Shown here in pieces: positions 14,983-22,697 of a DNA stretch of 31,773 nucleotides. The number at the start of each line of letters is the position of its first letter. Position 1 is the stretch's first letter. This DNA comes from Treponema sp. UBA3862. Its GTDB lineage: Bacteria > Spirochaetota > Spirochaetia > Treponematales > Treponemataceae. The notes under the pieces were generated by a model. It worked only from the letters and a program-made list of their open reading frames with translations. It did not search any database and had not been told where the DNA came from. The position numbers were made by a program, and so were the translations under genes. Where the stretch lies: positions 1 through 31,773 of the forward strand of contig DGGY01000015.1 of the NCBI GenBank assembly GCA_002392405.1. Reading direction: 5' to 3'.

Positions 14983-16335
14983 TTGAAAAAAAATCCTGCC
15001 GGCTGTCAGTTCTTTTTTCCTCAGCTTAAGCCTCTGCTTATTGCGGCGTTCCCCTTTGTTCTCGGCTCCTGCATGACGATGGCGGATTACAATTATTCAA
15101 AAATTAATTCAAATCTTGCTGAAGGAAAATATGCCGATGTCCGCGCTGAGCTTGATGAGCAGAAAAAGGTTATTTATTCCTCTCATGATGAAGTGCTTTA
15201 CTGCCTGGACACAGGAATCCTTGAGCATTTTGAAGGCCTTACTTCTGATTCTTCGAGGATGCTTTCTGAAGCAGAAAAACTTATTGAAAAATATTCTGCA
15301 GTAAGCATTACTCAGTCTCTTGCCGGGGCTGTAACAAATGATATGGCAAAGGATTACCGCGGAGAAGATTTTGAAAATATCTATTCAAATATCTTTATGT
15401 CACTTAATTATCTGCAGGAAAAAAATCTTGAAGATGCAATGGTAGAAGTCCGCCGTTTTGACAACAAATTAAAGGTTTTAAAAGAAAAATACGAGGCTGA
15501 AGTAAACGAGAGCAACAGTAAAAGCGACGTTAAGATTAACAAGGTTTCCATTCAGTTTTCAAATTCAGCACTGGCACGATACCTCAGTATGATTATGTAC
15601 CGGTCCCAGAATGACAGCGGAAATGCCCGTGTTGACTATAATCTTTTAAAATCCGCCTGGCAGACTCAGCCTTCTCTTTATGATTTTCCTCTTCCTTCCA
15701 GTATTGAGGGGGAACTTTCTGTTCCTGACGGTAAGGCCCGTCTTAATATTCTTGCATTCAGCGGGCGGGCTCCTGTAAAAAAAGAAAATGTAATAAGGGT
15801 TCCCTATAATCACAACCGCTGGTACAAGCTTTCTCTTCCTGAAATGACAAAACAGCCTTCCCAGATAAACTCAATTACAGTTAAGGCGGTAAACGATGCA
15901 ACAGGAGAAATACATACTGCCCGTGTTGAAAAAATTGAATCAATTGAAAATATTGCGGCTGACACTTTCCAGCAGAATTACTCTGCTATCTTTGCCCGTT
16001 CTTTAATCCGCTCAATTTCAAGGCAGCTGGTAACTTCTGGAATTGATGCTGTCCGCGAAAATAATGCAATTCAGAATAATCTCGGTGCCCAGCTTATTGT
16101 CGGGACTTTCGGACTTATGCATCAGATTGCCACTGAGGCCGTAGAAAGGGCTGATGTAAGGTGCTCCAGGTATTTTCCTGCCCAGGCCGGAGTGGCAGGC
16201 TTTAATCTTGACCCGGGTTCTTACACTGTAACAGTCGATTTCTGCCACAATAAAAGTGTAAAATACAGCCAGACTCAGAAAATACGTGCCTTTGCCGGAA
16301 ATCTTAATCTTGTAGAAGCAGCGTGTCTGCGTTAA
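14983..16335 (+). CDS. COG3014-like lipoprotein with TPR-like helices
   Basis: A 450-residue protein that starts at a TTG with GAAGGG 9 nt upstream. A long signal peptide ends in VLGSC, giving Cys30 as the likely lipidated residue. Residues about 35-190 are helical repeats, including DYRGEDFENIYSNIFMSLNY, which I associate with the uncharacterised COG3014 group. The C-terminal ERADVRCSRYFPAQAGVAGF and LDPGSYTVTVDF also match my memory of that group. It presumably lies in the periplasm facing the wall. The function is unknown; in other bacteria, as I recall, relatives are found beside LpoB-like cell-wall synthase activators. Here the next gene is an MraY-like wall precursor transferase 12 nt downstream, which agrees with an envelope role but does not prove one. 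Confidence 0.72.
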   Translation: MKKNPAGCQFFFPQLKPLLIAAFPFVLGSCMTMADYNYSKINSNLAEGKYADVRAELDEQKKVIYSSHDEVLYCLDTGILEHFEGLTSDSSRMLSEAEKLIEKYSAVSITQSLAGAVTNDMAKDYRGEDFENIYSNIFMSLNYLQEKNLEDAMVEVRRFDNKLKVLKEKYEAEVNESNSKSDVKINKVSIQFSNSALARYLSMIMYRSQNDSGNARVDYNLLKSAWQTQPSLYDFPLPSSIEGELSVPDGKARLNILAFSGRAPVKKENVIRVPYNHNRWYKLSLPEMTKQPSQINSITVKAVNDATGEIHTARVEKIESIENIAADTFQQNYSAIFARSLIRSISRQLVTSGIDAVRENNAIQNNLGAQLIVGTFGLMHQIATEAVERADVRCSRYFPAQAGVAGFNLDPGSYTVTVDFCHNKSVKYSQTQKIRAFAGNLNLVEAACLR

Positions 16336-16338
16336 AAT
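16310..16338 (+). promoter_or_regulatory. Possible internal promoter of mraY overlapping the upstream stop codon
   Basis: TTGTAG (16310-16315), a 17-bp spacer and TAAAAT (16333-16338). The -10 box includes the TAA stop of the preceding gene. The mraY ATG follows by 9 nt without a Shine-Dalgarno sequence. Confidence 0.3.
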
Positions 16339-16347
16339 GATTTTAAT

Positions 16348-17418
16348 ATGCTTTACTATATCGGCACTTTATTAACACAGTACTTTGGTCCTGCACGTCT
16401 TCTGCAGTCATATACAGTTCTTATCGTTCTTTCACTTTATACAGGCTTTTTAATTGTCCGTTACGCAATGCCGCATTTTTATGACTATATGCCGCATGAC
16501 CGCGGCCGGGAGTTTACAGTAAATGCTGAGGCGGCAAAGGGTAAGCCTACTGGTGCCGGTGTTTTCTTTATTACGGTTTTTGTTCTTCTGAGTGCGATTT
16601 TTGTTCCCCTGGACTGGTTTAAGTGCTGTGTCTTAGTCCTTACCTGGCTCATGATGCTCACAGGCTATTTAGATGACCGTTCAGTTTCAAGCTGGGGTGA
16701 GTACCGCAAGGCTCTCCTGGACTTAGTAATTTCTGTTTCTGCGTCAGTTTTAATGGCTCTTTATTTAAGGTCTTTAGATGCCGAAGGAAAACTTTATTTC
16801 TGGCTTCCTTTCCTTACTCATAAAATTGTTATTTCGCCATGGCTTTTTGTTTTAATTTCAACAATCATGCTCTGGGCTTCAGTCAATACAACAAACTGTA
16901 CGGACGGAGTTGACGGTTTAAGTTCAACTTTAGTTCTCATTGCGCTGCTTACTGTCGGTGTAGTGTTCTATTTTATCCTTGGGCATGTTGATATCGCTGC
17001 CTATCTTTTAGTTCCTCACTTTAAGCAGGGAGCCGGCTGGGCTGTAATGTCGTTCTGCATGGCAGGAGTTTTAATGGGTTATCTCTGGCATAATGCATTC
17101 CCGAGTAAATGTCTTATGGGAGACGCAGGAAGCCGTGCCCTTGGTTTTTATATCGGCCTTTGTGTAATGCTCAGCGGAAACCCTTTCATGATTTTTGCGA
17201 CTTCAACAATTATCTTTATTAACGGCGGCATGGGACTTTTAAAAGTTTTCCTTAAACGGTTCTTCCACATCAATTTCTTTTCAACAATCCGTTTCCCGCT
17301 TCATGATCACATGAGGGTAAATCACGGCTGGTCACCGACGCAGGTTTTAATCAAGTTCATGATGCTTCAGCTTCTGATTACGCTTGCCGTAGTTGGAATT
17401 CTCTTTAAGGTGCGCTAA
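16348..17418 (+). CDS. mraY: Phospho-N-acetylmuramoyl-pentapeptide transferase (MraY), divergent
   Basis: A 356-residue polytopic membrane enzyme of the MraY/WecA superfamily, expected to join UDP-MurNAc-pentapeptide to undecaprenyl phosphate to make lipid I. About ten hydrophobic segments are visible. Conserved blocks: GKPTGAG (in place of the usual TPTMGG), GYLDDR with the catalytic Asp pair, NTTNCTDGVDGLSS, WHNAFPSKCLMGDAGSRALG with the third key Asp, and PLHDHMRVNHGW in place of the HHH block. The middle His of HHH is therefore Asp, and the cytoplasmic loop after the Asp pair is short. The family is clear; the departures leave room for a related polyprenyl-phosphate sugar transferase. It has no Shine-Dalgarno and may be coupled to the upstream gene or use its own promoter. 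aroA begins 2 nt after the stop. Confidence 0.82.
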   Translation: MLYYIGTLLTQYFGPARLLQSYTVLIVLSLYTGFLIVRYAMPHFYDYMPHDRGREFTVNAEAAKGKPTGAGVFFITVFVLLSAIFVPLDWFKCCVLVLTWLMMLTGYLDDRSVSSWGEYRKALLDLVISVSASVLMALYLRSLDAEGKLYFWLPFLTHKIVISPWLFVLISTIMLWASVNTTNCTDGVDGLSSTLVLIALLTVGVVFYFILGHVDIAAYLLVPHFKQGAGWAVMSFCMAGVLMGYLWHNAFPSKCLMGDAGSRALGFYIGLCVMLSGNPFMIFATSTIIFINGGMGLLKVFLKRFFHINFFSTIRFPLHDHMRVNHGWSPTQVLIKFMMLQLLITLAVVGILFKVR

Positions 17419-17420
17419 AA

Positions 17421-18782
17421 ATGGACATTATTTCGTCACACAACAGCCTTTCAGGAAAAATCACTGTACCTGGTTCAAAATCTCACACAATCCGTGCCTT
17501 AATTCTTGCAACCCTTTCTGACGGAACTTCAATTATCCGTAATCCTCTTCCAAGTGCTGACTGCCTTTCAACGGCGGCTGCAGTGCCATTAATCGGTTCT
17601 GAGGTTGATCTTAATCTAAGTGAAGAAGGCGAGCCTGGAACTCAGTGGGTTGTAAGGGGGGCTGGAAAAAATATTCACCTTCCTGATGATGTTGTAAATG
17701 TCGGAAATTCAGGTTCACTTCTGTATTTTCTTTCTCCTGTCTGTGCAAACTTTAATGGAATCAGTATTTTTACCGGGGATGATTCAATCCGTAAACGCCC
17801 TGTAGAACATGTTGCAGACGCCCTCCGTCAGTTAGGAGCACGCGCAGAAACATCTGATCCTTCCCGCAACGGCTGTCCGCTTGTAATAAAAGGTCCTGTA
17901 CATGCAGGAACAGTAAATACACCCGGTGAGATTTCAAGCCAGTATATTTCAGGACTTATGATGGCTGGGGCACTTCTTGACGGTAAACTGACCATTAACC
18001 TTTCAAATCCAAAGGAAACACCGTATCTTACGATGACTCAAAAATGGATGGAAAAGGCAGGCTTTCCGTGTTCTATCAGTCCTGATTTTAAGAAAATAGA
18101 AGTAGAAGGTCCTGTAACAATAAAACCGTTTGATGTAACCATTCCAAGTGACTGGGAGGGGGTTGCTTTTCCTTTAATTGCAGCCTTAATGACAGATTCT
18201 GAAATTACGATTGAAAACGTAGATTCAAGCGGAACTCAGGGGGATGATGCAATTGTAGAAGTGTTGAAATCTGCCGGGGCTGATATTGAATGGGACAAAA
18301 ATAAAAACACGCTTACTGTGCGCGGAGGGAAAAAAGCGCGTAACGGAAACGGAAGGCTTTCAACACAAAACCTTCCTGACGGAGAACTCCGCGTAAAGAT
18401 GAATTCTTTCCCTGATGCAATTTGCGCCCTGGCTGTCATTGCGACACAGATTGAAGGAAAAGTTGTTTTGGAAGATGCAGAAGTATGCCGCCGCAAAGAA
18501 ACTGACCGCTTAAAAGTTCTTAATATTGAACTTTCAAAACTCGGCGCAAAAATCGAAGAAAAAGAAGATGCCCTTATAATTTACGGCGGCTCTCCTCTTC
18601 ACGGCGGTACTGCTGAAAGTTATGACGATCACCGTATGGCAATGGCTCTTTCCTGTCTTGGACTTGCACTTCCGCCGTCAGAAAAACTTATCATAAAGGA
18701 TGCAGAATGCTGTGCCGTAAGTTTTCCGCATTATTTTGAGCTTATGAACGGCTGTCTTGGAGCCGGTTTTATTGAAGCATAA
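17421..18782 (+). CDS. aroA: 3-phosphoshikimate 1-carboxyvinyltransferase (EPSP synthase)
   Basis: Transfers enolpyruvyl from PEP to shikimate-3-phosphate in aromatic amino acid synthesis; cytosolic, 453 residues. Recognised blocks: VPGSKSHTIRALILATL (Lys, Ser, Arg of the S3P site), IRKRPV, EISSQYISG (Ser-Ser-Gln), SFPDA with the catalytic Asp, CRRKETDRL (Glu/Arg) and SYDDHRMAMAL (His-Arg). Two positions differ from E. coli in the PEP pocket. The NAGTAMR-type loop is NSGSLLY (96-102), losing the Arg. The lysine equivalent to Lys411 is Val433, within CCAVSFPHYF. Identity is secure at family level; catalytic competence or altered PEP/glyphosate binding is open. It is the last gene of the M20-lipoprotein-mraY-aroA run and is closed by a strong terminator. 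Confidence 0.88.
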   Translation: MDIISSHNSLSGKITVPGSKSHTIRALILATLSDGTSIIRNPLPSADCLSTAAAVPLIGSEVDLNLSEEGEPGTQWVVRGAGKNIHLPDDVVNVGNSGSLLYFLSPVCANFNGISIFTGDDSIRKRPVEHVADALRQLGARAETSDPSRNGCPLVIKGPVHAGTVNTPGEISSQYISGLMMAGALLDGKLTINLSNPKETPYLTMTQKWMEKAGFPCSISPDFKKIEVEGPVTIKPFDVTIPSDWEGVAFPLIAALMTDSEITIENVDSSGTQGDDAIVEVLKSAGADIEWDKNKNTLTVRGGKKARNGNGRLSTQNLPDGELRVKMNSFPDAICALAVIATQIEGKVVLEDAEVCRRKETDRLKVLNIELSKLGAKIEEKEDALIIYGGSPLHGGTAESYDDHRMAMALSCLGLALPPSEKLIIKDAECCAVSFPHYFELMNGCLGAGFIEA

Positions 18783-18810
18783 AAAAACACGGCACAGGCC
18801 GTGTTTTTTT
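18781..18810. terminator. Bidirectional terminator between aroA and ilvE
   Basis: A 13-bp perfect inverted repeat (18781-18793 with 18798-18810) with A7 on the left and T7 on the right, so it works for aroA on plus and ilvE on minus. A second small hairpin (18829-18834 with 18840-18845) lies closer to the ilvE stop. Confidence 0.88.
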
Positions 18811-18852
18811 GCTTAAATAAAGTAAAAGCAGCGCAGGACGCGCTGATATAAT

Positions 18853-19950
18853 TTAGTTACCTTTTACAACAACAGTATTCCAGTTATTAGGATCAGGGAT
18901 TGAACCGTACTGGCGGCCTTTGAGTTCGTGCTGGAGCTCTTTTGCAACAGGTCCGAAGCCAGGTCCGAATACAGTCTTTTTGCCCTTAAGGTCTGTAATT
19001 GAAGACATCGGGCTGATGCCTGCAGCAGTTCCTGTTACGAAGCATTCAACTGCCTTTTTCTGAACTTCTTTTACAGAAACAGGTCTTTCTTCAACTTTGT
19101 ATCCCTTTTCCCGGGCAAGTGCGATTACAGATTTTCTTGTAATACCAGGGAGAATTGTGTCTCCGAGTTCAGGTGTAACGATTGTTCCGTTTTTAAGTAC
19201 GAAGAAGATGTTGCAGCTTGAACCTTCCTGGAAGTATTTGTGTTTTACTGCATCAAGGTAAACGCATTCAACATAACCTGCGTCTTCAGCTTCTTTTTTT
19301 GCAATTGCAGAAATTACATAGTTTGAAGCACACTTGATGTAGCCTGTTCCGTGAGGAGTAGCGCGGATGCGGTTAGTGATTACAGCACCGTCGAGGCCTT
19401 TTTTGAAGTAAGCAGAAACAGTAGTAGCACAGATGATTACATAAGGCTGTTTTGAGCATCCTACACCGATTGCGCCTTCTGAGTTCATGAACGGACGCAT
19501 GTAAATAGAATCTGCATCAGCATAGTCAGTTTTTTCCCAGTCAGGATTATATTTTGGAACATAGCCCAGTTCAGCGTTGCGGCGAACAAATTCAACCGAA
19601 GCCTTTACAAACTGTTCAACAGGGAATGGCGGACAGTACATGCCTTTCATTGAATTGTTGAAGCGCTTTGCGTTTTCTTCAGGACGGAAAATAGCAACTC
19701 CGCCGTCTTTTGTCGGGAATCCTTTCATTCCTTCAAAACAGCCGTACGCATACTGAGATGTGTATGAAACTGTAGGAATTCCCATCTGATTGCGCTTGTC
19801 TAAAACAGCCTTGCGGTCAGCTTCTGACATAGCCATTAATTCATCATAGGTAACTTTGTCGCTTTCAAGCCACTCTTCGTCCCAGTTAGAAGTATCAGGA
19901 TTGTAGCGTGCAATATAAGTGACTGGATAAAGGTTTAAAGAAAATGCCAT
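18853..19950 (-). CDS. ilvE: Branched-chain amino acid aminotransferase
   Basis: PLP-dependent fold-type IV transaminase exchanging amino groups between glutamate and leucine, isoleucine or valine and their keto acids; cytosolic. At 365 residues it belongs to the long (BCAT, eukaryote-like) subgroup. Visible motifs: YGCFEGMKGF, RPFMNSEG, GTGYIKCASNY with the PLP lysine at about 206, EGSSCNIFFV (substrate loop), LPGITRKSV (PLP phosphate) and FVTGTAAGISPM. The ribosome binding site GGAGGA stands about 11 nt before the ATG. A promoter TTTACA-17-TATCCT lies at 19998-20026. The gene stands alone between convergent aroA and a divergent GGDEF gene. No T-box or leader-peptide attenuator was seen in the short leader. 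Confidence 0.93.
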   Translation of the reverse strand: MAFSLNLYPVTYIARYNPDTSNWDEEWLESDKVTYDELMAMSEADRKAVLDKRNQMGIPTVSYTSQYAYGCFEGMKGFPTKDGGVAIFRPEENAKRFNNSMKGMYCPPFPVEQFVKASVEFVRRNAELGYVPKYNPDWEKTDYADADSIYMRPFMNSEGAIGVGCSKQPYVIICATTVSAYFKKGLDGAVITNRIRATPHGTGYIKCASNYVISAIAKKEAEDAGYVECVYLDAVKHKYFQEGSSCNIFFVLKNGTIVTPELGDTILPGITRKSVIALAREKGYKVEERPVSVKEVQKKAVECFVTGTAAGISPMSSITDLKGKKTVFGPGFGPVAKELQHELKGRQYGSIPDPNNWNTVVVKGN

Positions 19951-19997
19951 TTGTAATTTTTCCTCCGCAGATAATTTTTATCTGACTTTATATAAAT

Positions 19998-20026
19998 AGG
20001 ATAGTATTTTTTTTCGTGAGTGTAAA
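19998..20026 (-). promoter_or_regulatory. Promoter of ilvE
   Basis: On the minus strand TTTACA (20021-20026), a 17-bp spacer and TATCCT (19998-20003), about 48 nt before the ATG, leaving a leader that holds the GGAGGA ribosome binding site. Confidence 0.45.
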
Positions 20027-20060
20027 GAAATGAAGCCCTGCTAAAGTTTTATTATATTGG

Positions 20061-20184
20061 CGTCTCCCGCTAAAAAGCGGGCCGGGTCTTGCAGGGCTCC
20101 GGTTTTCCGCCTCCGGCCGCGCAGGCGCGTCTTCGCTTCCGCTCACCCTTCCAGCCCCTGACGCGGTTTTTTTTAACCCCGCAG
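20061..20184 (-). repeat. GC-rich dispersed repeat, copy D (related subfamily), in the ilvE-GGDEF spacer
   Basis: The 323-base spacer 19951-20273 contains this GC-rich block in otherwise AT-rich DNA. Read on the minus strand it begins with a GCGGGGTT...AACCGC hairpin, continues with AAGGGTGAGCGGAAG (compare AGAGGGTAGCGGAAG in copy A) and a GCGCGG-rich core. It ends in a CCCGCT...AGCGGG hairpin (20066-20071 with 20076-20081). The layout matches the other copies but it is longer and more diverged. The remaining spacer bases hold only the two flanking promoters. Confidence 0.55.
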
Positions 20185-20238
20185 GCACTCTCTGGAAAGG
20201 CTCTGATGCGATTTTTTACAGATGTCCTGAATATTATC

Positions 20239-20266
20239 TTTAAAAATTGTAAAACTATCTTATAAT
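20239..20266 (+). promoter_or_regulatory. Promoter of GGDEF-like gene, predicts a leaderless mRNA
   Basis: TTTAAA (20239-20244), a 16-bp spacer and TATAAT (20261-20266); the ATG at 20274 follows the -10 box by 7 nt. No usable Shine-Dalgarno. Confidence 0.5.
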
Positions 20267-20273
20267 TAAAGGT

Positions 20274-21380
20274 ATGGAATTTAATGAGTTCAGGGACAGT
20301 ATTTCTATTCAGTGGCAGAAAAAACTTATGAAACTGTGCTGGTGGGGGACCCTTGTAATTTTTGTAATGGAGGCGGCTGTCTTTGCGGCTTTTTACCATA
20401 CAAACTCATTTACCTCAACAATCGCAAATTACATTACCTTAAGGATTGCACTTCCTTCAGGCTGTAATCTTATGGCTGCAGTGGTTGCTGCCGGTATCCT
20501 CAGATCAAACCGTTTTACCGTTGGGCAGAAAAATATGGCTGTCTGCAGTGCAGTTTATATCCTGTGTTCTGTAGTTTCAGTTTTTCACAGTTATTATAAA
20601 TTCCTCCTGGTTGCAGAAGGCCTTCCCATCATCATATCTTCAGGTTTTGCAGATAAAAAACTTCTTAAAAGAATTTTTTCCCTCTGCCTTTTTACTTATG
20701 CCCTTTCCATTGTTGCAATCTGGTTTGATGACATCCGTATGACTGTCGTTGATTTTACTGCAACTGCTGTCTGTGCCTTCCTGTTTCTTTTGATTATAAA
20801 TGCAGTAGCCCGTTCCATACTTACTTATCAGACTGAACAGATTAATTTTATCTGGCTTTCAAGCCAGCGCCAGACGGAGCTTATTCATGAACTGAAAATT
20901 GAACCGCTTACAAAACTCTATAACAGGACTGCTCTCAATGAGGCGATGAGGGCATTTGTGCGGAAGTTTAATGAAGGCGTTTATGTTCCTCATCTTGTTC
21001 TTGTTGATGTTGATAATTACAAGCAGATTCTCAATGAGTACGGACACACTGCCGCCGACAGAGTTCTTATAAAACTTGCTTCAATCATAAAAATCAATAT
21101 GGGCGGTATCAGAAGAACTTTCCGTTACAGTACGGATATTTTTGTTCTTCTTTTTGAGACAGCCTCTGCAGAAGAAGTATATAAAGAAGTTGATTTAATC
21201 CGCACTCAGTTAGAGCAGAGCAGCTTTGATTTTGCACCCGGTAGAAAAATTACTGTCAGCGCCGGAATTGCTGGAATGCAGCCTAACTGGGATGATACAA
21301 CCTGGTTCAGCGCGGCCGATACAGCCCTTTATCATGCAAAGGAGACTGGCCGCAATAAGGTTGCAATAGCTGAAGAATAA
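20274..21380 (+). CDS. Membrane protein with degenerate GGDEF domain
   Basis: A 368-residue protein. Residues about 20-190 contain five to six hydrophobic helices, a membrane sensor-type region without a recognised name. A short coiled linker (about 185-210) leads to a GGDEF-fold domain (about 212-365) with EPLTKLYNRTALNEA, VLVDVDNYKQILNEYGH and TVSAGIAGM, then ADTALYHAKETGRNKV. The signature is degenerate: RYSTDIFVLLF at 283-293 replaces RYGGDEF, so the GTP/metal-binding GGDEF loop is lost and diguanylate cyclase activity is unlikely. It may instead act as a c-di-GMP or GTP receptor, or a signalling partner. It has its own promoter and terminator, so it is probably monocistronic. ychF downstream is unrelated. 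Confidence 0.85.
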   Translation: MEFNEFRDSISIQWQKKLMKLCWWGTLVIFVMEAAVFAAFYHTNSFTSTIANYITLRIALPSGCNLMAAVVAAGILRSNRFTVGQKNMAVCSAVYILCSVVSVFHSYYKFLLVAEGLPIIISSGFADKKLLKRIFSLCLFTYALSIVAIWFDDIRMTVVDFTATAVCAFLFLLIINAVARSILTYQTEQINFIWLSSQRQTELIHELKIEPLTKLYNRTALNEAMRAFVRKFNEGVYVPHLVLVDVDNYKQILNEYGHTAADRVLIKLASIIKINMGGIRRTFRYSTDIFVLLFETASAEEVYKEVDLIRTQLEQSSFDFAPGRKITVSAGIAGMQPNWDDTTWFSAADTALYHAKETGRNKVAIAEE

Positions 21381-21398
21381 GAGTATTCTATACACACC

Positions 21399-21423
21399 TG
21401 CGGTTTAAGACCGCATTTTTTTT
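21399..21423 (+). terminator. Rho-independent terminator after GGDEF-like gene
   Basis: Stem TGCGGT with ACCGCA (21399-21404, 21410-21415), a 5-nt loop, then eight T. It lies 18 nt after the stop and before ychF. Confidence 0.8.
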
Positions 21424-21445
21424 AATCATCGATAAGGAATTTAAA

Positions 21446-22576
21446 ATGAAATTAACCTGTGGTATTGTAGGACTTCCGAATGTAGGAAAGTCAACTATTT
21501 TTTCTGCTCTTACAAGAGCCCCTGCAGAAGCAGCAAATTATCCTTTCTGTACAATTGAACCAAATCACGGTGTAGTAGAACTCCCTGATGAACGCCTCGA
21601 TTTTATGGCAGGTGTTTTTCAGCCTAAAAAAAAGATTCCTGCAACAGTAGATTTTGTTGATATCGCCGGACTTATAAAAGGGGCCTCAAACGGTGAAGGT
21701 CTTGGAAACCAGTTCCTTGCAAACATCCGTGAAACTTCAGTAATCGCTCATGTAGTGCGCTGTTTTGATAATCCTGACATTCAGCATGTTCGCGATGATG
21801 CAAAAACAGATGCTCCCATTGATCCTTTAAGCGATATTCTCACAATCAATTATGAACTGTGCCAGGCAGATATCGATACAATCACAAAGCGTGAAGATAA
21901 AGTTACAAGACAGATCCGTGCCATGGGTAAGGCAGAAGAAAAGAAATTTGCAGGCTACCGCAGTGCAGTTGATAAAATTCTTCCTCTTCTCCAGGAAGGA
22001 AAATGTGCCCGCCAGGCTGACCTCACTGACGAAGAAAAAGAAGGTATTTATGACCTTCATCTTCTTACAGTTAAGCCTCAGCTTTTTGTCTGCAATATTG
22101 ATGAAGATACAATTGCCTCTGGTACAAATAATTATGTAGAAGCAGTTAAAAAAATCGCCGCAGAAGAAAAATCAGAAGTAGTAGTAATCTGCGGAAAATT
22201 CGAAAGTGACCTTGTTGATATTGAAGATGAAGCAGACCGTAAAGAGTTCATGGACAGCGTAGGCTTAAAAGAGTCAGGACTTACAGTTCTTGCGCGTACA
22301 GCATATCATCTTATGGGACTGAGAACTTTCTTTACAGGCGGTGCAGACGAGTGCCGTGCCTGGACAATTCACAACGGCGATAAAGCTCCTCAGGCCGCAG
22401 GTGCAATTCATACGGATTTTGAAAAGGGCTTTATCAAGGCAGAAGTCTATTCTGTAGAAGATCTCCGCCAGTACGGAAGTGAGGCAGAAATTAAGGCTCA
22501 CGGCCGCTACCGTCAGGAAGGAAAAGAATACGTTGTAGAAGACGGTGACGTAATGTTCTTTAAATTCAACGTTTAA
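21446..22576 (+). CDS. ychF: Redox-regulated ATPase YchF (OLA1 family)
   Basis: A universally conserved P-loop protein of the Obg-related TRAFAC class that prefers ATP and associates with ribosomes. At 376 residues its length is standard. G1 is GLPNVGKST near the N-terminus; the switch and G3 region is VDFVDIAGLIKGASNGEGLG. The expected coiled coil lies around 130-165. The degenerate G4 CNIDED agrees with the loss of strict GTP specificity, and the C-terminal TGS-type domain contains GFIKAEVYS and the terminal GDVMFFKFNV. Start supported by AAGGAA ahead of the ATG. It sits between two terminators and is probably transcribed alone. Confidence 0.97.
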   Translation: MKLTCGIVGLPNVGKSTIFSALTRAPAEAANYPFCTIEPNHGVVELPDERLDFMAGVFQPKKKIPATVDFVDIAGLIKGASNGEGLGNQFLANIRETSVIAHVVRCFDNPDIQHVRDDAKTDAPIDPLSDILTINYELCQADIDTITKREDKVTRQIRAMGKAEEKKFAGYRSAVDKILPLLQEGKCARQADLTDEEKEGIYDLHLLTVKPQLFVCNIDEDTIASGTNNYVEAVKKIAAEEKSEVVVICGKFESDLVDIEDEADRKEFMDSVGLKESGLTVLARTAYHLMGLRTFFTGGADECRAWTIHNGDKAPQAAGAIHTDFEKGFIKAEVYSVEDLRQYGSEAEIKAHGRYRQEGKEYVVEDGDVMFFKFNV

Positions 22577-22612
22577 TACATCTGCAGTACTTAATAAAAC
22601 TGCATTTATATG

Positions 22613-22652
22613 CCCCTGAAAAAATAATTTTATTTTTTCAGGGGATTTTTTT
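22613..22652 (+). terminator. Rho-independent terminator after ychF
   Basis: A 14-bp perfect stem (22613-22626 with 22631-22644), loop ATTT, followed by A and eight T. Confidence 0.85.
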
Positions 22653-22697
22653 TGCATTTTTTGTCAGTTTTTAATATTTCAGCACATATATATATGT

